The notes under the pieces are model-generated. The model was given only the letters and a program-made list of their open reading frames with translations. It made no database searches and was not told the origin of the DNA. The position numbers and the translations under genes were made by a program. This document shows positions 34,919-43,727 of a stretch of DNA of 50,471 bases, piece by piece (position 1 is the first letter of the stretch; each line of letters begins with the position of its first letter). Source of the DNA: Desulfobacula sp. (GTDB lineage Bacteria > Desulfobacterota > Desulfobacteria > Desulfobacterales > Desulfobacteraceae); NCBI GenBank assembly GCA_012031875.1, contig JAAUSZ010000005.1, forward strand, positions 1 to 50,471, written 5' to 3'.

Positions 34919-36139
34919 TTATGTTACCGTGGTCATGAATTTATAGATTTGTGAAATTGCCTTTTGGCTCCATTCAGGCTTTCCGGATAGGGTTCGGATT
35001 TTATTTTTGTTCAGCATAAAAGTTGTTTCTTCCGCACTATAGCCATCGGTTTTAAGACCCAGAATGGCTTTCATAATCGCGGCTTTATATTTTTCAATAT
35101 CGTCTGGGGAAACATCTATTTCAATGGCTCTTGCGCTTTTGATATCCTCGTTTTCAGGCATGAAGGGGTGAACGGCTTCATCAGGATCAATGAGTTTTGA
35201 CAGATCATCCATTATCGTATCAGGCGGGGTTGTCAATCGTGTCAAGTCATCAAGTGTTTCAATCACGGCTGATTCTGATGATTCCGTATCAATCAGTGCT
35301 GACAGGTCGTCAATTTCAATATCTTCAGGTTTGGAATCGTCCCCTATCAAGACAGATAAGTCATCCAGGCTAATCTGTGAATTTTTTAGGTCCTGAGATT
35401 CATCTTCGATGAGCAGAGACAAGTCGTCAAGCAGAGACAGGTCATCTGCTATGAGCAGGGATAAGTCGTCAATCTCAATAAAGCCGGATCTGTCTGATGC
35501 CATTTTTTCAAATGTGCCGGAATCCTTCAACCCATGATCCGCATCATCCATTTTTGAGGGTGTGTATATCTCATCCGTTTCGTCAATAATCAAAGCGTCT
35601 ACCGCCTGATGAGCAATTTTTTGAGCGACAGGTTCGATGCTCCCCCTGAACCGGTTCATTTCCTGCAGCGCATTGGCTATATTGTTCATGGCCTCGGCTT
35701 TTTTTTCTTCGGCCTCAGCCCGCTTTTCAATGGCCACCGCTTTTCTTTCTTCGGCCTCAGCTCTTTTTTCATGGGAGATGGCAATTCTTTTCTGTTGCTC
35801 GGTAAGGTCACTGAAAAGAGATTTTAAAAGGATTGCCCCTTCTTTGTTCAGGTGGATGTCGTCATCCCGAAAAACTGAGAGATTGAGGCTGTGATCCGTA
35901 TCAGAATTGGACAGGGTGCCAAGTCCTTCCTCTATTTCTCCCGGTAATATCCCGGCTTCGAGAGAGTCATGGATATCAATGATGGTTTTAATGGTTTCGG
36001 GCCAATAATGGGGCATCCCGTTAACCAGTTCATGCGGCAGCCGGTTTTTAAATCTTCTTAATATAAACTTAATCGTGGCTTTGCCGACTTTCAGTTCCTG
36101 AGCAATATCCAAAGCAGATAATGATTTTTCCCGGGTCAT
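34919..36139 (-). CDS. MerR-like DNA-binding protein with coiled coil and DDLSxLI repeat array
   Basis: A 406-residue protein of unusual build. Residues 1-70: winged-helix start of MerR type (SALDIAQELKVGKATIKFILRR, PHYWPETIKTIIDIHDSLE). About 100-170: a coiled coil of Ala/Glu/Lys repeats (EKRAEAEERKAVAIEKRAEA). About 220-320: seven copies of a DDLSxLI-like motif (DDLSLLI, DDLSLL, DDLSLLI, DDLSVLI, DDLSALI, DDLTRL, DDLSKLI) in acidic linkers. Last ~55 residues: a small helical domain (GYSAEETTFMLNKNKIRTL, QKAISQIYKFM) like the helix-turn-helix tail of large recombinases. GAGG precedes the ATG. No family name is offered for the whole protein. Confidence 0.7.
   Translation of the reverse strand: MTREKSLSALDIAQELKVGKATIKFILRRFKNRLPHELVNGMPHYWPETIKTIIDIHDSLEAGILPGEIEEGLGTLSNSDTDHSLNLSVFRDDDIHLNKEGAILLKSLFSDLTEQQKRIAISHEKRAEAEERKAVAIEKRAEAEEKKAEAMNNIANALQEMNRFRGSIEPVAQKIAHQAVDALIIDETDEIYTPSKMDDADHGLKDSGTFEKMASDRSGFIEIDDLSLLIADDLSLLDDLSLLIEDESQDLKNSQISLDDLSVLIGDDSKPEDIEIDDLSALIDTESSESAVIETLDDLTRLTTPPDTIMDDLSKLIDPDEAVHPFMPENEDIKSARAIEIDVSPDDIEKYKAAIMKAILGLKTDGYSAEETTFMLNKNKIRTLSGKPEWSQKAISQIYKFMTTVT
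35411..35470 (-). repeat. Tandem DNA repeat encoding DDLSLL units
   Basis: Adjacent near-identical 18-base units GAGCAGAGACAAGTCGTC (35411-35428) and AAGCAGAGACAGGTCATC (35429-35446), then a related GAGCAGGGATAAGTCGTC (35453-35470). They encode consecutive DDLSLL motifs on the minus strand, so the array seems to have grown recently by slippage or unequal exchange. Confidence 0.7.
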
Positions 36140-36159
36140 TTTTGCCTCATTATTGAACC

Positions 36160-36172
36160 ATGATATATCATA
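36160..36172 (-). promoter_or_regulatory. Palindrome over the -10 of the MerR-like gene
   Basis: ATGATATATCAT (36160-36171) is a perfect 12-base palindrome. It overlaps an extended -10 on the minus strand, TGG-TATGAT (36172-36167 for the hexamer), about 28 bases before the ATG. The -35 is poor. This would suit self-regulation, which is inference. Confidence 0.4.
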
Positions 36173-36295
36173 CCAGATGAATCGGTCTTTCGAACGAGTT
36201 TATTGAATTTTTGGGAATAAATAAAGTCCTGTACAAATTTATTTTGCTTATCTCATTAAACCACAGCAAGGACAAAGGATAATCCGGTAAACTGT

Positions 36296-36324
36296 TTGAC
36301 AGTGTTTTTTTATGCTGTTATATT
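36296..36324 (+). promoter_or_regulatory. Strong sigma-70-like promoter for the prkA1 operon; rest of the 36140-36488 gap
   Basis: TTGACA (36296-36301), exactly 17 bases, TATATT (36319-36324), 5 of 6 in the -10. Transcription would begin near 36331, giving a leader of about 158 bases to prkA1. The 349-base gap otherwise holds the MerR-like gene's own control region (36140-36200), about 90 AT-rich bases in which I see nothing, a small CATCC/GGATG hairpin near 36406, and the hairpins described in the next entry. Confidence 0.7.
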
Positions 36325-36451
36325 GAAACCAGCCGTAAACACTGACCAAAACACGTTCTACAGTGAACGATCGATGTAACAGAAATATCTTATTTTCATT
36401 CACATGCATCCTGCATGGGATGAAACAACAGGATTTAAACTTATTTTGAAA

Positions 36452-36484
36452 GGCAGCAAAAGCCTCCTGCTGCCCAGAGGAGGG
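36452..36484 (+). promoter_or_regulatory. Two mutually exclusive hairpins over the prkA1 ribosome-binding site
   Basis: Hairpin A pairs GGCAGCA (36452-36458) with TGCTGCC (36468-36474), loop of 9 bases. Hairpin B pairs CCTCCT (36463-36468) with AGGAGG (36478-36483), loop of 9 bases, and AGGAGG is the ribosome-binding site of prkA1 (ATG 36489). The anti-SD bases lie in the loop of A, and position 36468 belongs to both stems, so only one can form at a time. Regulation by switching is inference. Confidence 0.55.
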
Positions 36485-36488
36485 TAAG

Positions 36489-38556
36489 ATGGCCGGCAAG
36501 TCAACCGTAAATCCAAAATCATTAATTCATCATGTTGAAGAAGTCAAAAAAGGGAAGAGAGCATTTCAGGATGCCTTTCAAGGCGTTGCCAGGATGATTC
36601 TTGAAGCGGGGGTTCGCAAAATCACGGTAAAAGGGAGAACAACATATCAGTTCGATATCTTCAGCCAGGGAAAGAAACATCTGGTGGGGATGTACGATGA
36701 AATCAACAGTTTTGTCTCCTTTGTGAAAGATGCTTCGGAAGGCGGGTCATCCAGGGAAATGGCTTTTGTGCTGGTGGGTGAGCCGGGGAATGGAAAGACC
36801 TTTTTTGTTGAATATCTCTGCGCCCGGTACCGTGATTTTTTAAGCATCCCTCAAAATAGAAAATATACCTTCCGTTTTACCAATCTGAATCAACTGGGAG
36901 GCTACGGCAAGATTGAGTTTATTGAATCGCAGACCTATGAAGACCCCATGATCCTGGCCATGAGTCTTTATGAGACAAGAGAAAAGACCCAGGAGTTTTT
37001 AGCCCAAAAATTTAAATATACCGATGAGCAAATTGAGGCGCTCTATGAAAAGTACCGGCCCTTGGGCGCCTGCTCCGCTTATATATTCAACCAGATCCGG
37101 GAATGTGCAGACAATGATATTGCAAAAATGCTGTCCTTTATCGAAATTACACCCGTACCCTTAATTGAAAGCCTTGGCACCATTACAGGGAAATATCCGG
37201 CAAAAGATAAAATCACCTCTTCAGCCGTTGATCTGATGGGTGAGGAATCCATCCAGCGCCTGCTTCACATTTCCGATTCAAACAACCCCTATCGATTCGA
37301 TTTGCGAAGGGGCGCCTTGGCCAGGGTGGCCGGCGGGGGCATTCATTTCAGTGATGAAATTTATAAAAATAAAAAAGACCTGGTCCAGGTCTATCTGGGT
37401 GTTATCCAGAACCGGATGATTGAACTGGATGGTTTCAAATGGCCCATCGATACTTTGATCATCGCCACCAGCAATAATTCAGAATTTGACACCTTTCTTT
37501 CCGAAAAAGAAGAGGCCCCGATTGTTGACCGATGCCGGATCTGTTATGTGGCCCATAATACCGATTATAAGATTCAAAATTTTGACGGAGTATGCCATTG
37601 GTAAAGACACCAAACGGTCCCTGGATTCAAAAGTACTGCATCAGGATCCGAATTTGAATTATGCGGCTTCCATCGGTGTTGTCCTGACGCGGTTGCCCAA
37701 ATCCGATAAACTCACCCCGGTTGAAATCATGAAGCTTGCCGCAGGGGAGGTGGCCGGTGAAAAGAGCCTGAAAACCCTGGCTGAATTGATTGATATCCTT
37801 AATCAGGATACCGATATCACCAAACGGTTCGGACAAAAGGGTCTGGGACAGAGAAACCTGGGCCGGGCAGTCCAGTTGCTTTTGGAAAGTTCTGAAACCA
37901 ATGAAGGGCAGTGCATGTTTGCCCTAGATATTTTCAATGCCCTTGAAAGAACCGTTCTGGATTATGTTCAGGAACCTGCGGACCGGGCAAAGTATAAGGA
38001 AGATCTGAAGATTGCCAGGGGCCTTTACCGGGAGCGGATCATGACCGAGATGTTCAATGCCTATATGGATGAACCCCTGGCCATTAAAAAGGATGTCATG
38101 AATTACGTCAATATGATCATCGGTGTGGATGCGGAACATCTGGGTCCCGATATGATGTGGAAATATAAAGATCCCCAGACAGGCGAACTCAGGGCTCTGA
38201 AAATCGATGAACGGTATATTAAAAATGTAGAGGAACGACTGGGTCTGAAAACCGAAGAACAAAGGGCGTCTTTCAGAAATTCCATCCGGAAGATTTACGG
38301 GCAGAAGCTATCCGTGGATGCCAACTATGATTTTATGGACAATCTTGAACTTGTCAAAGCCATTACCGATGTCCGCCTGAAATCCGATATTGCCGGAGCG
38401 GGATCTTTAATCGGGGCCCTGGCCAACAGGACCAATGAGGAAAATCAAAAGCTGTATGACCGGATGATTTATACCATGAACGAAAAGCTTGGGTATTGCA
38501 GGACCTGCGCCCAGAAAACCATTGAATATTTCTGCAGTCAAGAGGACGACAAATAA
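36489..38556 (+). CDS. prkA: PrkA-family AAA+ protein, first copy (frameshift)
   Basis: About 689 residues. An N-terminal AAA+ domain (Walker A GEPGNGKT, residues 97-104; FRFTNLNQLGGYGKIEF; RGALARVAGGGIHFSDEIYKN as the Walker B region; TLIIATSNNSEFD as sensor 1) precedes the C-terminal PrkA domain. PrkA (E. coli YeaG) is described as a serine protein kinase in stress and starvation adaptation; a Lon-like protease activity has been reported for the Bacillus protein. The C-terminus carries a cysteine cluster CRTCAQKTIEYFC. The frame breaks near 37575 as if one base were added; repair gives a DYKIQ-LTEYAIG join. It heads an operon with DUF444, spoVR and prkA2. Confidence 0.92.
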
Positions 38557-38574
38557 GCAGGGGAGGTAAAGCCC

Positions 38575-39738
38575 ATGATAACCCTTGACGAACTTCTTGA
38601 AAAAGACAGAAGACGGGAAGAAGACGGTTTTAAACGAAAAATCCGTATCGGCCGGATTGTCAAGCCGGGAACCGGCGGTAAAGAGAAAATCATCATTGTT
38701 CCGACCACGGTGGAAGAAAAATTTGTCCATGACGAGATCCACCCCGATCAGGAACCCGGCGAAGGCGAACCTACGGGAGGAACCGGCGAGGGAGAAGAAG
38801 GGGATGTCATTGGAGAACAGCCCGTTCGACCCCAGGAAGGAGAAGAAGGAGAAGGGGAGGGACCGGGGCAGGGCGAAGGAGGGGAGCATGAGCTTGAATC
38901 CAATGCCTATGAGCTTGGCAAAGTGCTTTCCCAGGATTTCCAACTGCCCAATCTAAAAGACAAGGGAAAGAAGAGAACCCTGGCAAGGTATATTTATGAT
39001 CTGACGGATAAGAACAGGGGGGTGGGCCAGATCCTGGATAAAAAGGCGACCTTGAAAAGAATCGTTGAAACCAATATCATCCTGGGAAATATTCCGGATG
39101 TCGGGAATATTGATTCAACAAAATTTATCATTTCACCTCAGGATCTGATTTACAGGATATTATCCCGGGAAAAAGATTTTGAATCCCAGGCCCTGGTGTT
39201 TTTTCTCAGGGACTATTCAGGTTCCATGAGCGGAAAGGTGACCCAAACGGTGGTTTCCCAGCATGTCATGCTCTATTCCTGGTTGCTTTATCAATACGAA
39301 AAACAAGTGGAAACCCGGTTTATCCTTCACGATACAGAGGCCAAAGAGGTATCTGATTTTTATAAATACTATTCCTATAAAGTGGCCGGCGGGACCAAGG
39401 TGGCCACAGCCTTTAAGCTGGTTAACGATATCGTTGAACAGGAGGGCCTGGCCCGGGATTATAATATTTATGTGTTTCACGGGACCGACGGGGATGACTG
39501 GGACAAAGACGGAAAACAGACCCTGGCTGAAATTGAAAAAATGCTCAATTATGTGTCCAGAATCGGGATTTCCATTGTGGAGCATTCCTATGTGGGATCA
39601 AAGGAAACGGAAGTTGAAAGATATTTAAAAGCTTCAGGAATGCTTACCAAACACGGCAATCTCATCAAAATGGATGTGCTGGATGAAAACGCGGATGATT
39701 CAAGAATCATTCAAGGCATAAAGCAGCTCATTACATAA
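38575..39738 (+). CDS. DUF444 (YeaH/YhbH) VWA-like protein
   Basis: A 387-residue partner of PrkA proteins. A basic N-terminus (DRRREEDGFKRKIRIGRIV) precedes a Gly/Glu-rich, probably disordered linker (about residues 60-105), then a von Willebrand A-like domain with a MIDAS-type DYSGSMSG (Asp213, Ser215, Ser217) and the family-typical GGTKVATAF and IYVFHGTDGDDW. In E. coli YeaG and YeaH are co-transcribed and act together under nitrogen starvation. GGGGAGG stands before the ATG. It is intact, and GC-rich in the linker, which produces a spurious 178-codon reading frame on the other strand. Confidence 0.92.
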   Translation: MITLDELLEKDRRREEDGFKRKIRIGRIVKPGTGGKEKIIIVPTTVEEKFVHDEIHPDQEPGEGEPTGGTGEGEEGDVIGEQPVRPQEGEEGEGEGPGQGEGGEHELESNAYELGKVLSQDFQLPNLKDKGKKRTLARYIYDLTDKNRGVGQILDKKATLKRIVETNIILGNIPDVGNIDSTKFIISPQDLIYRILSREKDFESQALVFFLRDYSGSMSGKVTQTVVSQHVMLYSWLLYQYEKQVETRFILHDTEAKEVSDFYKYYSYKVAGGTKVATAFKLVNDIVEQEGLARDYNIYVFHGTDGDDWDKDGKQTLAEIEKMLNYVSRIGISIVEHSYVGSKETEVERYLKASGMLTKHGNLIKMDVLDENADDSRIIQGIKQLIT

Positions 39739-39775
39739 GAAATCCGGCGGCTCAACCCGAAAGTGAGATAATGAT

Positions 39776-41415
39776 ATGGAACTTGTCAATCAACATGTCA
39801 AAGGCATCATGGAAGAGTGCAAATTAAGGGCCATGGATCACGGCCTTCAATTTGACGATGAAACCCTTGAATATATTGTGACCAACCGGGATATGATCGA
39901 ACTCAGCCCCAAGGTTATGATTCCGACCTTATACGACTACTGGGTTCATGATGTCCGCGTCCTTTCCGGAAAAGGGATGTATGAGGCCTATCCTTCAAAT
40001 CCCTATGAAACCGTCATCAATACCCGGCCTGCCATCTCATTCTATAATGACAATAATCCCGACTGGCTGAATGTGATGATTTTCTATCATGTCCTGGGCC
40101 ATATCGATTTTTTTCAGAACAATCTCTTCTATAAAAACACCTGGGACATCGATCTGACCGGCCAGGCCCTGTCAGATAAGCGAACGATTGCAAAACTTCG
40201 GTCTGAAAAAGGAAGATGGGTGGATTATGCCATCGAATTTGCCAGGGGCATTGATAATATCGTTGGATATCATAAGGAACTGAACCTGAACATCCGGAAG
40301 GAATTGAAACAGCCATTAAATCGGACGGATTTCTATTTTGATATTTTTTGCAGAAAATAAAAAACGTGTCCCATAACGACTACCTCAAGGAGATCAACCG
40401 ATACAATGAGGGCCTCCAAGACAATGAGGATTTTTTTAGCCTGGTCATCAACAAATATCCCGAGTTCGAGGAATTATACCGAAAAGAGCTTCTGATCAAA
40501 CCAAAGTCTGAAATAGATATCATGGAGTACATCATCCGGAATTCCCCGTTTCTGAAGGAAGATGAAAATGAATGGATGAAATCCGTTATGCAGATTGTCC
40601 GAAACACCTCATTATACTTTCAGCCCCAGATCAGGACCAAAATCATGAATGAGGGATGGGCCAGCTACTGGCATGATTATCTGTTCATGAGAGATGACAG
40701 GATCTGCGGCCATGAAGTGGATTATGCCAAAATCAATGCCGGCGTCACCTCCATGCCCAAGGTCGGGCTCAATCCCTATGCTTTGGGAATGAGGTTGTTC
40801 CAGCATATTAAGGATATGGAAGACCGGGGATGTTATTCTTTTGATTATACTTTGTTAAAAGATGAAATCGGAAAAAAGAAATTCAATAAGGCAAAAAATA
40901 CAGGAGCTGACTATATCCTCAGGGTTCGTGAAAATTTCAATGATTTTACATTTGTCAATTCTTTCATTGATCAGGATTTTATGACCCTGCATAATCTTTT
41001 TGTGGCAGGCAAACGCTTTAATAATGAACGAATGTCCATAGAGTACTATATCAAATCCAAAAAGGCGGAAGATTACAAGGAAATGCTTGTGGAAACCCTT
41101 TATCATCCCCCTGAGATCTCTGTGGATATTTCACTCAGTAAAAACGGCATCCTGTATCTGAGTCATAAATTTGAAAATAAACCCTTGAAGGTGGATTATA
41201 TTGAAAACACCATGATCGGTATCGAATATTTATGGGGCGGCCCCGTTCATCTGGAGACCACTGAACCTGCCATAGCCCGAAAAACGGCCGCGGATTATGC
41301 CAATTTCTGGGATCCTGCGTCCCAGCAGGCTGAAGAAAAAAAGCCTGAGCCCGTCAAATGGAAAAGAATGCTTTATATCATGGAAAACCGAAAACTTCAT
41401 AAACGGGAGATATAG
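39776..41415 (+). CDS. spoVR: SpoVR/YcgB-family protein (frameshift)
   Basis: About 546 residues rejoined. Family landmarks: FYHVLGHIDFFQNN, EFARGIDNIVGYH, and NEGWASYWHDYLFM with following YAKINAGVTSMPKVGLNPYAL. SpoVR was named for a Bacillus spore-cortex phenotype and occurs with PrkA and DUF444 across non-sporulating bacteria; recent work links it to cell-wall modification. The frame breaks near 40345-40350; one missing T joins FYFDIF to LQKIKNVSHNDY. It starts 37 bases after the DUF444 stop and ends 6 bases before the prkA2 start. Confidence 0.92.
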
Positions 41416-41421
41416 GCCCCT

Positions 41422-43727
41422 ATGGAAACCCATCCTTCAAAAACCATATCCGTGGATCAAACCCTGGAGCTGCTTGATAAAAATATGACGGATGTCCAGA
41501 GGCTCAAGCCTGTTCCCTTTGAAGAATTCCTGGCCATCCTGAATGCAAAACCATCCCAGATCCTGAGGAATATATTTCAGGCCTTCCATGATATGATCAA
41601 AACTTATGTGGTTGAGCCTGAAGAAACCTTATCTGAAGAAGGAGACCAGCTTTCATTCACCAATTATGATTGTTCACGCTTATTTGTGGAAGGATCTGAA
41701 AACCCTTTTTTTACGGATATGCTGTTTGCAAACCGGTTTATGAAGCAGATGGAATACCTGCGGCACGGGGCCCAGCAAAACAGGATCTATATTTTTTATG
41801 GACCCCATGGGTGCGGGAAAAGCACGTTTTTAAACAACCTGCTCAAAAAATTTGAACAATACGCCAATACTGAAGAAGGGCTCAGATATGAAATCGTGTG
41901 GCGGCTGAACATTAAAAAACTTCAGGATAAGGAAAAATCCCTTAGCGTATCCGCCTTTGAAAAACTCATCCACTATGTAGAGAAGGGGGAGGATGGCTTT
42001 AAGCAGGGGGCCAATGAAAAGCTGTTCGGAAGCACGGAAACTGAATATATTGAGATCCCCTGCATTTCCCACGACAACCCCTTTCTTGCCATTCCCAAGG
42101 ATCAGAGAAGAATCGTCCTGGATGAATTGATTAAAAATGATGAATTCAAATGGCGCCTTTTACGGAAAAGGAATATGAATGGGTGTTTAAGGAAGAAGTC
42201 TGCACCATCTGCTCATCCATTTACCATTCCTTGCTGGAGCGGCTCGGCAACCCATCGGAAGTTTATAAGATGCTGTATGCCAGGCCTTATTATTTCAACC
42301 GGAGGCTGGGCAACGGCATCAGCGTATTTAATCCCGGAGACAGCCCGGTAAAGCAGGACGTCCTTTCCAATGAGATGCTTCAAAACCGCATCAACGCCCT
42401 GTTTCAGGACAGCAATATTATCAGCTATCAGTATTCCCGGTTTGCAAAAATCAACAACGGGATTTATGCCCTCATGGATATCAAATCCCATAATATCGAG
42501 AGAATGGTTGAACTCCATAATATCATCAGTGAAGGGCTGCACAAGGTCGAAGACATTGAGGAAAGAGTGGATTCCCTGTTTTTTGCCTTGATGAATCCCG
42601 AGGACAAGCGAAGCATCCGGGATTTCCCGTCATTTGAGGACAGGATTCAATATATCGATATCCCGTATATTCTCGATATGAAGACCGAAGTCAAAATATT
42701 TATCAATATTTTCGGACGTCATATCGAAGGCGGTTTTTTACCCATGGTGCTGGAAAACTTTGCCAGGGTGATTATCTGCACCCGAATCGGTAAAAAATCC
42801 CAGGCCCTGGCCGAATGGATAAAAGATCCGGGAAAATATAAAAATTTTTGCGATGACCAGCTCATGCTGCTGAAAATGGAATTATTTTCCGGCAAAATCC
42901 CCAAATGGCTTGAGGAAGAAGATATTAAATCACTTGACAACAAGATGTTGAAAAAGATAATTGCAGAGTCTGAAATTTATGGGAAGGAAGGATTGTCAGG
43001 CCGGGATTCCATTAAATTGTTTGATCAGTTCTATTCCAAATATGCCAAAGAGGATCGACTGATTAATATGCTGGATCTGTGTACCTTTTTCAATAAACTG
43101 GATGATCCGCCCAAAAGAATGATTCCGCCCGGATTTCTGGAGTACCTGCTCAGGATGTATGATTACAGTGTCCTTCAGCAGGTAAAGGAATCCTTGTATT
43201 ATTATAATGAAGAGCAGATTGCCAAAGATATTAAAAATTATATTTCCGCCGTTACCCATGATGTTGATTCCGTTATCAAGTGTATTTTTACAAAAGAAGA
43301 AATTCATGTCACGGAAGCCTTTCTTGAAAGCATTGAAAACAGGCTTCTTTCTTCCAATATGGACCCAAAAAGAAGGCACGAAATCCGCAATGATGTATTA
43401 AAAGAATATACCACCCGGACCCTGACCCATGAGATCATGATAGAAGAAAAAAATATTACGGAAACCAGGCTGTTTGAATCCCTTTATGACCGATATGTGC
43501 ATAACCTGAAAAAAAGAGTGCTGGAACCCTTTATTGAAAATGAAAATTTCAGAAATGCCATCAAGGATTTTGATACTGAGAAGTTCAAGGCCCATGACAA
43601 ACGCATTAAAAAAGATGTTAAATTTCTCATGGGCAACCTTTCCAAAAAATTCGGATACACTGCCCAGGGGGCCAATGAAGCCTGTATTTACGTTATAGAT
43701 AATGATCTTGCCAATAAGTTCAAATAA
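41422..43727 (+). CDS. PrkA-like AAA+ protein, second divergent copy (frameshift)
   Basis: About 768 residues, clearly longer than and different from the first PrkA. Walker A is GPHGCGKST (residues 127-135) after a 120-residue N-terminal extension. Later matches to PrkA include FALMNPEDKRSIRDFPSFEDRIQYIDIPYILD and the C-terminal helical domain (YAKEDRLINMLDLCTFFNKL). It has an unusual insert, KEEVCTICSSIYHSLLERLG, with a CxxC that might bind metal. One missing T near 42160 breaks the frame; repair gives FKWRLFTEKEYEW. It closes the prkA1-DUF444-spoVR unit, 6 bases after spoVR. Kinase activity is not proven for this form. Confidence 0.85.

Noticed and set aside
34970-35120. MerR-like protein's C-terminal part as evidence of a site-specific recombinase
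   Set aside because: Only the small terminal helical segment is similar; there is no serine- or tyrosine-recombinase catalytic domain and no attachment-like repeats around the gene.
38407-38943. 178-codon open frame on the minus strand opposite DUF444
   Set aside because: It mirrors the Gly/Glu-rich linker and the gene ends on the plus strand; DUF444 is a clear family member and the antisense product is Phe/Ser-rich with no motif.
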